The notes under the pieces: generated by a model
Seen by the model: only the letters and a program-made list of their open reading frames with translations
Told to the model about the DNA's origin: nothing
The model's database searches: none
Assembly (NCBI GenBank): GCA_031178565.1
Contig: JAPSIU010000067.1
Location: forward strand, 1-10,965
DNA length: 10,965 nucleotides
Origin: Leucobacter sp.
GTDB taxonomy: Bacteria > Actinomycetota > Actinomycetes > Actinomycetales > Microbacteriaceae
Direction of reading: 5' to 3'
Shown: piece by piece, positions 1 to 7,552 of the stretch
Layout of the letters: each line of letters opens with the position of its first letter
How positions within the stretch are numbered: the first letter of the stretch is position 1
Program-made: the position numbers and the translations under genes

Positions 1-422
1 TCGCGGATCTGGTGGTAGACCACCTCGGACTCGTACTGGGCCGCGACACCCGCCACGAGGCGCTGGCGCTCGGCCTCGGGGATCCCGAGACGCTCGTAGG
101 TCTCCTTGATCTCCTCCGGCAGCTCCTCCCAGGTGGTCGCCTGCTTCTCGGTGGAGCGCACGAAGTACTTGATGTTGTCGAAGTCGATCTCCGAGAGATC
201 GGCGCCCCACGTGGGCATCGGCTTGCGCCCGAAGATCTGCAGGGCCTTCAGGCGGCGCTGGAGCATCCACTCGGGTTCGTTCTTCAGAGCCGAGATTTCA
301 CGCACGACCTGCTCGCTGAGGCCGCGCTTCGCAATCGCGCCCGCCTCATCGCTGTCGTGCCAGCCGAATTCGTACTGGCCCAAGCCCTCGAGCTCGGGTC
401 GGTCGATCAGTACCTCTGGCAT
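1..422 (-). CDS. sufB: Fe-S cluster assembly protein SufB (N-terminal part, cut by window edge)
   Basis: SufB is the scaffold subunit of the cytoplasmic SufBCD complex, which builds Fe-S clusters and passes them to apoproteins; in most actinobacteria Suf is the main Fe-S assembly system. Read on the minus strand, the protein starts MPEVLIDRPELEGLGQYEFG and continues for 140 codons to the left edge. It contains typical SufB N-terminal blocks: WMLQRRLKALQIF, then MPTWGADLSDIDFDNIKYF, then a segment ending ERLGIPEAERQRLVAGVAAQ and YESEVVYHQ. The ATG (422-420) has a good ribosome binding site, GGAGGG, 2 nt upstream of it. The catalytic and partner-binding C-terminal beta-helix lies outside the window. 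The gene is divergent from ctaA, and I see no SufR-type repressor gene between them, unlike the mycobacterial sufR-sufB arrangement. sufD and sufC would be expected further left. Confidence 0.93.
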   Translation of the reverse strand, partial: MPEVLIDRPELEGLGQYEFGWHDSDEAGAIAKRGLSEQVVREISALKNEPEWMLQRRLKALQIFGRKPMPTWGADLSEIDFDNIKYFVRSTEKQATTWEELPEEIKETYERLGIPEAERQRLVAGVAAQYESEVVYHQIR

Positions 423-673
423 GATCCCTCCCTCATTCTTCGTCTCGCCGGGCAGGTGCCTCATGCGCACACGAAAGGATTCGGGCACACTCACCTGGCC
501 CTGCAGCGGTGCAGTAGTCTGGGCTTTGGACGGAACCGAACAGGTGCTCTGCACCGGGCGTCGGTTCGCCGTACGCAACCACAGCTTCCCAGTCTACAGG
601 TGTCGGGTCGAAAACGGGAGCGTTTCTCCCAGATCATCTGATGAAACCGAGCTGTCCGCCGAAAGGAGCCCCG
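423..673. promoter_or_regulatory. Divergent sufB/ctaA intergenic region
   Basis: This 251-nt gap must hold the promoters for both sufB (leftward) and ctaA (rightward). I could not assign a convincing -35/-10 pair to either. A TAGACT hexamer lies on the minus strand near 591-596, without a good -35. Two small inverted repeats are visible: GGTGC-TCT-GCACC at 543-555 and GGGAG-CGTTT-CTCCC at 616-630. The second sits just before the alternative ctaA start at 641. No gene or RNA is recognisable. Confidence 0.4.
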
Positions 674-1588
674 TTGTCCAGCGTGTCACCCGCCAGGCCC
701 GCCGCCCGCGAGGTCGGGGCCGCGTCCCCCTCCCGGCTGCTGCGAGTCGCCGCGTGGGCCTCGTTCGTGCTGAACACGACGATCATCGCCACCGGCGGAG
801 CCGTGCGGCTGACGGGGTCGGGACTGGGGTGTCCCGGCTGGCCGCTGTGCGCGCCGGGATCGCTCGTGCCGACCCCCGAGCTCAGCTACCACGCGCTCAT
901 CGAGTTCGGCAACCGCACGATCTCGGGGCCGCTGCTCGCCGCGGCGCTCATCGTCGCCGTGCTGAGCTGGCGCAGGCGGACCGAGCGACGGGACCTCTCG
1001 GTGCTCGCGCTCGTCGTGCTGGGACTCGTCGTCATCCAGGCGCTGATCGGCGGCGTCATCGTCTGGCTGCATCTGAACGCGAACCTGGTCGGCTTCCACT
1101 ACGTGGTCTCCCTCGTGCTGGTCTGCATGACCGCTGCGTACATCGCGCGGATGACCGAGCGCCCCGAGCGGCGGGCGCTCGCGGTCCCTAAGCCGTTCGC
1201 GATCCTCACGCACGTCACGACGCTCGTGATGGCGGTGACCGTCTTCGTCGGTGTGCTGACGACGGGCGCCGGGCCCCACTCGGGCGACGCGAGCATCGAG
1301 CGCGATGGGTTCGACGCGACGCTCCTGGCGCACGTCCACGCCTGGCCAGGATACGCGCTGCTCGCCCTGACCCTGGTGCTGCTCGTCTGGGCGGCGATCC
1401 GCGGGCTCCGCCCCCTGAAGTGGCTCGTCGCCCTGCTCGCGGTGCTGCTCGCCCAGGTCGCCGTCGGGGTGTATCAGGCGCGGAGCGGCCTGCCGCCGCT
1501 GGCCGTCGGCGTGCACATGGTGCTCGCGGCGCTCACGGCGGCCGCGATGACGATCGTGGTGCTGCGCCTCAAGCGACCGCTCGTGTAG
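674..1588 (+). CDS. ctaA: Heme A synthase (CtaA/COX15 family)
   Basis: CtaA oxidises the C8 methyl of heme O to a formyl group, giving heme A for aa3-type cytochrome c oxidase; it is an integral membrane protein. The 304-residue product has about eight hydrophobic segments. The signature TGGAVRLTGSGLGCPGWPLC follows the first helix and carries a Cys pair (about residues 53 and 59) in the first outer loop, as in actinobacterial CtaA. The block IEFGNRTISG follows. Candidate heme-ligand histidines sit in GFHYVV, AHVHAWPGY and GVHMVLA. I chose TTG at 674 because GAAAGGAG (661-668) lies 5 nt upstream. The in-frame ATG at 641 would add 11 residues but has no ribosome binding site. The gene converges on ctaB with only 29 nt between the stops, so the two heme A biosynthesis steps sit side by side. 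Confidence 0.92.
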   Translation: MSSVSPARPAAREVGAASPSRLLRVAAWASFVLNTTIIATGGAVRLTGSGLGCPGWPLCAPGSLVPTPELSYHALIEFGNRTISGPLLAAALIVAVLSWRRRTERRDLSVLALVVLGLVVIQALIGGVIVWLHLNANLVGFHYVVSLVLVCMTAAYIARMTERPERRALAVPKPFAILTHVTTLVMAVTVFVGVLTTGAGPHSGDASIERDGFDATLLAHVHAWPGYALLALTLVLLVWAAIRGLRPLKWLVALLAVLLAQVAVGVYQARSGLPPLAVGVHMVLAALTAAAMTIVVLRLKRPLV

Positions 1589-1617
1589 CCCCTCGGCTCT
1601 GCGCTTCTCTCCCGGCG

Positions 1618-2553
1618 TCAGAACGGCAGCAGCGGATCGACCGCGATCGCGATCGAGAGCACGGAGAGGTACGTGATGGAGCCGTGGAAGACCTGCATCG
1701 GCTTGCCCTCCTGGCCGCGGATCGCACTGCCGTAGAGCCGGTGCGCCTGGAGGATGAAGTACCCGCCCGACGCGACCGCCACGACGGCGTAGATCCAGCC
1801 GATGCCCTCCGCGGGGATGAGCAGCAGGCTCGAGGCCACGGTGGCCCACGCGTACAGGATGATCTGCAGGCCGACGGTCGCCCGCCCGCGGACGACACCG
1901 AGCATCGGCACTCCGGCGGCGGCGTAGTCGTCGCGGTAGCGCATCGAGAGCGGCCAGTAGTGGGCGGGGGTCCACAGGAAGATGATGAGGAAGAACACCC
2001 ACGCGGGCCAGCCCAGGTCGCCCGTCACCGCGGCCCAGCCGATGAGCACCGGGAAGCAGCCCGCGATCCCGCCCCAGATGATGTTCTGCTCGCTGTGCCG
2101 CTTGAGCAGGAGCGTGTAGACGACCACGTAGAAGAAGATCGCGGCCGCCGACAGCGCCGCCGCGAGCCAGTTCGTGGTGAGCAGCAGCCACACCACGGAG
2201 ACGACGCCGAGCACCCACGAGAAGAGCAGAGCGTTGCGGTCCGAGATCTCGCCCGTGACGAGCGGCCGGTGCTCGGTGCGCTTCATCTTGCGATCCATGT
2301 CGCGGTCGATGTAGCAGTTGAAGGATCCCGCGGATCCCGCGCTCAGCGCGCCGCCGATCAGGGTCGCGATGACGAGCCACAGATCGGGCAGACCGCCCTC
2401 CGCAAGGATCATCGCCGGCACGGTGACGACGAGCAGCAGCTCCATCACGCGAGGCTTCGTGAGGGCCACGTAGTTCTTGACCGTGCGGCCGATGGAGCGC
2501 CGCGGACGGTGGTCGGCGGTCTGAACGGGGGCTGAGATCTCGGTGGACATCAC
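1618..2553 (-). CDS. ctaB: Protoheme IX farnesyltransferase (heme O synthase)
   Basis: CtaB is a membrane UbiA-family prenyltransferase that adds a farnesyl group to protoheme to make heme O, the substrate of CtaA next door. The 311-residue protein has a cytoplasmic N-terminus, then VALTKPRVMELLLVVTVPAM, the first Asp-rich prenyl-diphosphate site NCYIDRDMDRKMKRTEHRPL, the segment SEQNIIWGGIAGCFPVLIGW, and the second Asp-rich loop MRYRDDYAAAGVPML. About nine membrane segments are apparent. The start is GTG at 2553-2551 or the adjacent ATG at 2550-2548, giving 311 or 310 residues. The ribosome binding site is poor (AGGCGG very close to the start), and a TACCAT hexamer ends 6-9 nt upstream, so the mRNA may be leaderless or nearly so. 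The gene is divergent from tkt across 82 nt. Confidence 0.95.
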   Translation of the reverse strand: MMSTEISAPVQTADHRPRRSIGRTVKNYVALTKPRVMELLLVVTVPAMILAEGGLPDLWLVIATLIGGALSAGSAGSFNCYIDRDMDRKMKRTEHRPLVTGEISDRNALLFSWVLGVVSVVWLLLTTNWLAAALSAAAIFFYVVVYTLLLKRHSEQNIIWGGIAGCFPVLIGWAAVTGDLGWPAWVFFLIIFLWTPAHYWPLSMRYRDDYAAAGVPMLGVVRGRATVGLQIILYAWATVASSLLLIPAEGIGWIYAVVAVASGGYFILQAHRLYGSAIRGQEGKPMQVFHGSITYLSVLSIAIAVDPLLPF

Positions 2554-2558
2554 CGCCT

Positions 2559-2589
2559 ATGGTACCCCGCCTGGCGATAGGATTGTCGG
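2559..2589 (-). promoter_or_regulatory. Candidate ctaB promoter
   Basis: On the minus strand CCGACA (2589-2584) and TACCAT (2564-2559) are separated by 19 nt. They resemble the -35 and -10 elements of a primary-sigma promoter, with a slightly long spacer. Transcription would begin at or within a few bases of the GTG/ATG start, implying little or no 5' leader. This is inferred from sequence only. Confidence 0.35.
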
Positions 2590-2610
2590 GTGTGCGCCCG
2601 GAGCGCTCCG
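2578..2610 (+). promoter_or_regulatory. Candidate tkt -10 element and palindrome
   Basis: TAGGAT at 2578-2583 matches common actinobacterial -10 hexamers, but no good -35 is visible 16-18 nt upstream. A start near 2590 would give a leader of about 46 nt. Inside that leader lies a 12-bp perfect palindrome, CGGAGCGCTCCG (2599-2610), which could be an operator or a small hairpin. The -10 overlaps the candidate ctaB promoter on the other strand. Confidence 0.3.
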
Positions 2611-2635
2611 TAGGTCCCGTCAGAGAGGCTAGGCA

Positions 2636-4723
2636 TTGGGAAACGAATTGCAGTGGGATGAGCTCGACGACCTCGCGGTGGACACCGCCCGAGTGCTGGC
2701 CGCCGATGCGGTCGAGAAGGTCGGCAACGGTCACCCCGGCACGGCCATCAGCCTGGCCCCCCTCTCCTATCTCCTCCATCAGAAGGTGCTGCGCCACGAT
2801 CCGGCGGACCCGAAGTGGGTCGGCCGGGACCGCTTCATCCTCTCGGCGGGCCACTCCTCGCTCACCCAGTACGTGCAGCTCTACCTCGGCGGTTACGGCC
2901 TCGAGCTCGAGGATCTGCAGTCGCTGCGCACCTGGGGATCGAAGACCCCGGGCCACCCCGAGTACGGACACACCGACGGCGTCGAGATCACGACCGGCCC
3001 GCTCGGCCAGGGGCTCGCGTCCGCCGTCGGGTTCGCGTTCGCGGCGCGCTACGAGCGCGGTCTCTTCGACCCCGAGGCGGCTCCGGGAACGAGCCCCTTC
3101 GACCACTTCGTCTACGTGGTGGCGGGCGACGGGGATCTGCAGGAGGGGGTGACGAGCGAGGCCTCCTCGCTCGCGGGCCACCAGGAGCTCGGCAACCTGA
3201 TCGCGATCTACGACTCGAACCAGATCTCCATCGAGGACGACACCGACATCTCCTTCTCCGAGGACGTGGCGAAGCGCTACGAGTCCTACGGATGGCAGGT
3301 CATCGAGGTGGACTGGAAGAAGACCGGCGAGTACGTCGAGGATCTCGAGGAGCTGCACGCCGCGATCGAGGCGGCGAAGGCCGAGACCGCGAAGCCGAGC
3401 CTCATCGTGCTGAAGACCGTCATCGGATGGCCCTCCCCCGGCAAGCAGAACACGGGCGGCATCCACGGTTCGAAGCTCGGCGGCGAGGAACTCGCCGGCC
3501 TGAAGACGGCGCTCGGTTTCGATCCCGAGCAGCACTTCGTCGTCGCTCCCGAGGTCATCGAGCACACGCGGAAGGCAGTCGATCGCGGCGCTGCGAAGCG
3601 CGGCGAATGGCAGGAGTCGTTCGACGCGTGGGCCGCCGCGAACCCCGAGCGGAAGGCGCTGTTCGACCGTCTCGAGACGCAGCAGCTTCCCGAGGGCGTC
3701 GCGGAGGCGCTGCCCGTGTTCGAGCCCGGCGAGAGCGTCGCCACGCGCTCCGCGAGCGGGAAGGTGCTCGCGGCGCTCGGTCCGATCATGCCCGAGCTGT
3801 GGGGCGGATCCGCCGACCTCGCGGGCTCCAACAACACCACGATCCCGGGTGTGCCCTCCTTCGTCCCCGCGCGCCGCTCGACCGCTGCGTGGACCGGCGA
3901 CCCCTACGGCCGCGTGCTGCACTTCGGCATCCGCGAGCACGCGATGGGTGCGATCCTGAACGGGATCCAGCTGCACGGGAAGACCCGCAGCTACGGCGGC
4001 ACATTCCTCATCTTCAGCGATTACATGCGACCCGCCGTGCGTCTGGCGGCGCTCATGAACGTGCCGAGCATCTTCGTGTGGACGCACGACTCCGTCGCGC
4101 TCGGCGAGGACGGCCCGACGCATCAGCCCATCGAGCAGTTGGCCACGCTTCGCGCGATCCCGAATCTCGCGATCGTGCGTCCCGCCGACGCGAACGAGGT
4201 CTCCGTCGCGTGGCACGAGATCCTCACCCGGCACGGCGGACCGACCGGCCTCGCGCTGACGAGGCAGAACGTGCCCGTGCTGCCCCGCGGCGGCGACTTC
4301 GCGACGCCCGAGCAGGCGGCCGACGGCGTGCGCCGGGGTGCCTACGTGCTCGCGGACTCCCCCACCGGCGAGATCGACGTGCTCCTCATCGCGACGGGCT
4401 CCGAGGTGCAGCTCGCGGTCGAGGCGCGCGAACGGCTCGCCGCGGACGGCATCGGAGCGCGCGTGGTGTCGGCTCCGTGCCTCGAGTGGTTCGGCGAGCA
4501 GAGCGACGAGTACCGCGCGAGCGTGCTGCCGGCCGAGGTGACCGCGCGAGTGAGCGTCGAGGCGGGTCTGTCGCTCGGCTGGGAGCGCTACGTCGGCGAT
4601 CGCGGGCGCTCCGTCTCGATCGAGCACTTCGGCGCGTCGGCCGACTATGAAACCCTCTTCCGCGAGTTCGGGATCACGGCCGACGCCGTGGTGGCCGCGG
4701 CTCGCGAGAGCCTCGGAAGCTAG
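2636..4723 (+). CDS. tkt: Transketolase
   Basis: Transketolase moves two-carbon ketol units between sugar phosphates in the non-oxidative pentose phosphate pathway, using thiamine diphosphate and Mg2+. The 695-residue product is full length. The N-terminal domain has VGNGHPGTAISLAP, SAGHSSLTQYVQLYLGGYGL, HPEYGHTDGVEITTGPLGQG and the cofactor motif GDGDLQEGVTSE followed by YDSNQISIEDD. The middle pyrimidine-binding domain has FGIREHAMGAILNGI, GGTFLIFSDYMRPAVRLAAL and THDSVALGEDGPTHQPIEQL. The C-terminal domain has IATGSEVQLAVEARERLA and ends in SIEHFGASADYETLFREFG. The start is TTG at 2636, with GAGAGG (2623-2628) 7 nt upstream; no in-frame ATG lies nearby. It is the first gene of tkt-tal-pgi. 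Confidence 0.96.
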   Translation: MGNELQWDELDDLAVDTARVLAADAVEKVGNGHPGTAISLAPLSYLLHQKVLRHDPADPKWVGRDRFILSAGHSSLTQYVQLYLGGYGLELEDLQSLRTWGSKTPGHPEYGHTDGVEITTGPLGQGLASAVGFAFAARYERGLFDPEAAPGTSPFDHFVYVVAGDGDLQEGVTSEASSLAGHQELGNLIAIYDSNQISIEDDTDISFSEDVAKRYESYGWQVIEVDWKKTGEYVEDLEELHAAIEAAKAETAKPSLIVLKTVIGWPSPGKQNTGGIHGSKLGGEELAGLKTALGFDPEQHFVVAPEVIEHTRKAVDRGAAKRGEWQESFDAWAAANPERKALFDRLETQQLPEGVAEALPVFEPGESVATRSASGKVLAALGPIMPELWGGSADLAGSNNTTIPGVPSFVPARRSTAAWTGDPYGRVLHFGIREHAMGAILNGIQLHGKTRSYGGTFLIFSDYMRPAVRLAALMNVPSIFVWTHDSVALGEDGPTHQPIEQLATLRAIPNLAIVRPADANEVSVAWHEILTRHGGPTGLALTRQNVPVLPRGGDFATPEQAADGVRRGAYVLADSPTGEIDVLLIATGSEVQLAVEARERLAADGIGARVVSAPCLEWFGEQSDEYRASVLPAEVTARVSVEAGLSLGWERYVGDRGRSVSIEHFGASADYETLFREFGITADAVVAAARESLGS

Positions 4724-4732
4724 GAGCAGATG

Positions 4733-5845
4733 ATGAGTGAGACCACCCCGACCGCCGCCCTCAGCCGAGCCGGCGTCAGCATCTGGCTCGACGACCTGTC
4801 GCGCAAGCGGATCGAGAGCGGCGAGTTGCGCAGTCTCATCGAGACCCACGACGTCGTCGGCGTGACGACCAATCCGACGATCTTCGCCGGCGCGCTCGCC
4901 GGGGGCATCGGCTACGGCGAGCGGATCGCCGAGTGCTCGAAGCGCGGGCTCGACGTCTCGGAGACGATCGTCGAGCTCACCACGGCCGACGTCGCCGACG
5001 CCTGCGACATCTTCGCCGAGGTGTTCGCCACCTCCGGCGGCCGCGACGGCCGCGTGTCGATCGAGGTCGAGCCGGGTCTGGCGCGCGACGCGGAGGGCAC
5101 CATCGCGCAGGCGCGGGAGCTGTGGGACCGGGTCGACCGCCCGAACGCGCTCATCAAGATCCCGGCGACGGTGGAGGGCCTCGAGGCGATCACCGAGACC
5201 ACCGCGGCCGGGATCAGCGTCAACGTCACGCTGATCTTCAGCCTCGAGCGCTACCGGCAGGTCATCAACGCCTACCTCACCGGACTCGAGCGCGCACGCG
5301 CCGCCGGGATCGACCTCTCGACCATCCACTCGGTGGCGTCCTTCTTCGTCTCCCGCGTCGACACCGAGATCGACGCTCGTCTCGACGAGGTGGGAACGCC
5401 CGAGGCGGCCGCGCTCAAGGGACAGGCCGGCGTCGCCAACGCGCGCCTCGCCTACGAGGTGTTCGAGCAGTCGTTCGGGAGCGAGCGCGCCCGGCACCTG
5501 CTCGGCCTCGGCGCGAATCCGCAGCGGCCGCTCTGGGCGTCGACGGGCGTCAAGGATCCGTCGCTCCCCGACACGCTCTACGTGGCGGAGCTCGTCGCTC
5601 CCGTGACCGTGAACACGATGCCGGAGGCGACGCTGCGCGCCTTCGCCGACCACGGTCTGGTGCGCGGCGACACCGTCACCTCGGAGTACCTGGAGTCGAA
5701 TCAGCTGCTCAACGCGATCGACGGCCAGGGCATCGACTACGCCGAGGTCACGGAGCAGCTCGAGATCGAGGGGCTCCGCAAGTTCGACGCGTCCTGGTCC
5801 GAGCTGTGCGCGACGGTCGAACGAGCGCTCGGGGAAGCCGGGTAG
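4733..5845 (+). CDS. tal: Transaldolase
   Basis: Transaldolase transfers a dihydroxyacetone unit from sedoheptulose 7-phosphate to glyceraldehyde 3-phosphate through a lysine Schiff base, completing the non-oxidative pentose phosphate pathway with Tkt. The 370-residue product has the usual length of the actinobacterial long form. Visible motifs are SIWLDDLSR near the N-terminus, GVTTNPTIFA, VSIEVEPGLARD, LIKIPATVEGLEAI with the catalytic Lys at about residue 142, ISVNVTLIFSLERY, SVASFFVSRVDTEID, and ASTGVKDPSLPDTLYVAELV. Two consecutive ATGs exist (4730 and 4733). AGGAG (4722-4726), which overlaps the tkt stop codon, is 3 nt from the first and 6 nt from the second, so I prefer the second. The short gap to tkt indicates translational linkage. 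Confidence 0.95.
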   Translation: MSETTPTAALSRAGVSIWLDDLSRKRIESGELRSLIETHDVVGVTTNPTIFAGALAGGIGYGERIAECSKRGLDVSETIVELTTADVADACDIFAEVFATSGGRDGRVSIEVEPGLARDAEGTIAQARELWDRVDRPNALIKIPATVEGLEAITETTAAGISVNVTLIFSLERYRQVINAYLTGLERARAAGIDLSTIHSVASFFVSRVDTEIDARLDEVGTPEAAALKGQAGVANARLAYEVFEQSFGSERARHLLGLGANPQRPLWASTGVKDPSLPDTLYVAELVAPVTVNTMPEATLRAFADHGLVRGDTVTSEYLESNQLLNAIDGQGIDYAEVTEQLEIEGLRKFDASWSELCATVERALGEAG

Positions 5846-5874
5846 CCCCGGGCAGCACCGAAGAGGAGAGCAAC

Positions 5875-7455
5875 ATGGATGGGATCGGAATCGCCTTCGG
5901 CGGGGACATCGAGCGCGCGGAAGGCGGACGCACGGCCGAGCTCCTGGAGTCGCTCGTGCGGGGCCGCGTGGCGAGCCGCATCTTCGCGAACGACGCGGGC
6001 CTGTGGGGGCCCGCGGCCGAGGCGGAGGCAGCGATCCGGCTGGGATGGACCGATTTCGAACCGTCGGCTCGCGAAGTGATTCCGCAGGTCGAGTCGCTGC
6101 GGGAGGAGTTCGCTGCTGCGGGCGTCGACCGCATCGTGCTGTGCGGGATGGGCGGATCGAGCCTCGCCCCCGCGGTCATCGCTCGCTGGGCGGGCGTCGA
6201 GCTCACCATGATCGACTCGACCCATCCGGCCGCCGTGGCCCGGGTTCTCTCCGGCGACCTCTCGCGCACCGCGGTCGTCGTCAGCTCGAAGTCGGGCAGC
6301 ACGGTCGAGACCCGCAGCCACTTGGCCGGCTTCGAACGCGCCTTCCGCGACGTCGACATCGAACCGGCGTCTCGGGTGGTGATCGTCACCGATCCGGGTT
6401 CCCCGCTCGAAGCGGAGTCGCGCGCCGCGGGGCGCCGCGACTTCACCGCCGACCCGAACGTCGGCGGTCGCTTCTCGGCGCTCACGGCGTTCGGCCTCGT
6501 CCCCTCGGGGCTCGCGGGCGTCGACGTCGGGCGTCTGATCGACGAGGCGCAGGCCGTGCGCGAGACGCTCGCGCGGGATGACGCCGCGAACCCTGCGCTG
6601 CGCCTTGCCGCCGCCATCGCCGCGGGACTGCCCGAGCGCTTCGTGCTCGCCGTGCGGGAGACCTCGAGCGCGCGCTGGGGGCTCGGCAACTGGATCGAGC
6701 AGCTCATCGCCGAGTCGACCGGCAAAGAGGGGCGCGGTGTGCTGCCGATCGCGCTGCACGCCGCGGCGCCCGAGTTCCGCGACATGCCTCCTCAGGCGAT
6801 GGCGGTGAGCCTGGCGGGCGGCGAGGCGGCGGACGCGGTCCCCGGCACGGACACCGACACCGGGATCCTGGTCGCGGCTCCCCTCGGAGCGCAGATGCTG
6901 CTCTGGGAGGTCGCGACCGCGGCGCTCGGACGACTCATGGGCATCGACCCGTTCGATCAGCCCGACGTGGAGGCCGCGAAGGTCGCAGCGCGCGCTGCGC
7001 TCGCCGAGACCGACGGCTCGGTGCCGCAGGCGGCGCAGACGCCGCCCGCCGCGGAGCTCCTGAGTCGCCTGCGGGAGGCCGTTCCGGCTCACGGCTACCT
7101 CTCGATCCAGGCCTACGTAGATCCGTACGGGGTGCTCGCAGAACCTCTCGGAGAGCTGCGGGATCGCCTCGCGTCGCACCTCGGAGCCCCGGTGTCGCTC
7201 GGCTTCGGCCCGAGTTATCTGCACTCCGTCGGGCAGCTGCACAAGGGCGGACCGGCGCTGGGGGCCTTCCTGCAGATCTGCGACACCGGGGCGCCGGACA
7301 TCGGGATCCCCGATTCCGAGACGTTCGGCGTGCTCATCGCCGCCCAGGCCCGCGGTGATCGGGAGGTGCTCGCCGAACGCGGGCGCCCCGTGATCCCGCT
7401 GACGCTCGCCTACGGCGACCGTACCGTCATCGATGAACTGCTCGCCGAGATCTGA
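5875..7455 (+). CDS. pgi: Glucose-6-phosphate isomerase (type found in Tal-PGI fusions)
   Basis: The enzyme interconverts glucose 6-phosphate and fructose 6-phosphate, linking glycolysis, gluconeogenesis and the pentose phosphate products of the two genes upstream. The 526-residue protein has two sugar-isomerase (SIS) domains. The first carries VLCGMGGSSLAP (about residue 88), VVVSSKSGSTVETRSHL (about 134) and VGGRFSALTAFGLVPSGLAG. The C-terminal region carries YLSIQAYVDPYG and GFGPSYLHSVGQLHKGG. This layout resembles the isomerase half of bifunctional transaldolase/PGI proteins more than the classical E. coli-type Pgi. ATG at 5875 is preceded by GAGGAG (5863-5868), 6 nt away; the gap to tal is 29 nt. 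The stop lies 17 nt before the left half of a split terminator. In many relatives zwf, opcA and pgl would follow here; they do not. Confidence 0.9.
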   Translation: MDGIGIAFGGDIERAEGGRTAELLESLVRGRVASRIFANDAGLWGPAAEAEAAIRLGWTDFEPSAREVIPQVESLREEFAAAGVDRIVLCGMGGSSLAPAVIARWAGVELTMIDSTHPAAVARVLSGDLSRTAVVVSSKSGSTVETRSHLAGFERAFRDVDIEPASRVVIVTDPGSPLEAESRAAGRRDFTADPNVGGRFSALTAFGLVPSGLAGVDVGRLIDEAQAVRETLARDDAANPALRLAAAIAAGLPERFVLAVRETSSARWGLGNWIEQLIAESTGKEGRGVLPIALHAAAPEFRDMPPQAMAVSLAGGEAADAVPGTDTDTGILVAAPLGAQMLLWEVATAALGRLMGIDPFDQPDVEAAKVAARAALAETDGSVPQAAQTPPAAELLSRLREAVPAHGYLSIQAYVDPYGVLAEPLGELRDRLASHLGAPVSLGFGPSYLHSVGQLHKGGPALGAFLQICDTGAPDIGIPDSETFGVLIAAQARGDREVLAERGRPVIPLTLAYGDRTVIDELLAEI

Positions 7456-7472
7456 CGAAGACGCTGCGCACG

Positions 7473-7492
7473 CACAGAAGCCCCGGTCGTAT
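7473..7492 (+). terminator. Left half of split bidirectional terminator (pgi side)
   Basis: CACAGAAGCCCCGGTC (7473-7488) plus loop bases GTAT (7489-7492) is the upstream arm of a hairpin. Its other arm lies at 8931-8946, beyond the IS. The arms pair over 16 bp without mismatch, with an extra G-U pair outside (7472 with 8947). It sits 17 nt after the pgi stop, as expected for the operon terminator. With 1435 bp inserted in the loop, it can no longer fold as a compact terminator hairpin. Confidence 0.8.
7490..7492. repeat. 3-bp target site duplication, left copy (TAT)
   Basis: TAT directly precedes the IS left end. The same TAT follows the right end at 8928-8930. A 3-bp duplication is normal for IS3-family elements, and here it was created from the GTAT loop of the terminator. 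Confidence 0.8.
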
Positions 7493-7516
7493 TGAACTGA
7501 CCCCCGGGAGTTGGAC
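7493..7516 (+). repeat. IS left terminal inverted repeat (IRL)
   Basis: The 24 bp begin TGAACTGACCCCC and end AGTTGGAC. They match the reverse complement of the right end (8904-8927) at 19 of 24 positions, with identical outer 7 and inner 8 bases. The tip TGAACTG is probably where transposase cuts. Confidence 0.88.
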
Positions 7517-7550
7517 TGAGAAAATCAGTTTCGACTCCCGGGGGTCAGTT
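7495..7550 (+). promoter_or_regulatory. Left-end hairpin masking the transposase start
   Basis: The 17-nt arms 7495-7511 (AACTGACCCCCGGGAGT) and 7534-7550 (ACTCCCGGGGGTCAGTT) pair perfectly. Inside the loop a smaller stem, ACTGA/TCAGT (7515-7519 and 7525-7529), can also form. The orfA ATG is at 7553, 2 nt after the hairpin, and the only plausible ribosome binding bases (the GGGGGT stretch ending near 7545) lie within the right arm. A transcript entering from pgi would carry the whole hairpin and hide the start. A transcript starting inside the element would lack the left arm. Such protection from outside transcription is known for other IS elements; it is an inference here. Confidence 0.65.
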
Positions 7551-7552
7551 GC

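Noticed and set aside
641..673. ATG at 641 as the ctaA start
   Set aside because: No ribosome binding site precedes it, while GAAAGGAG is ideally placed for the TTG at 674. It stays possible but less likely.
12..1191. Plus-strand open frames over the left end (12-641 and 106-1191)
   Set aside because: They are antisense to sufB or out of frame with ctaA, and their translations show no recognisable family.
686..5653. A 1655-codon open frame on the minus strand antisense to ctaA, tkt and tal
   Set aside because: It is a by-product of strong GC third-position bias: its translation is Arg/Gly/Ala/Asp-rich low-complexity sequence, it runs out of frame through ctaB, and it conflicts with four well-supported genes.
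4933..7455. The pgi frame is open far upstream into tal, suggesting a natural Tal-PGI fusion
   Set aside because: The upstream part is read in a different frame from tal and looks like shadow sequence. tal has its own stop at 5843-5845, and pgi has an ATG with a good ribosome binding site.
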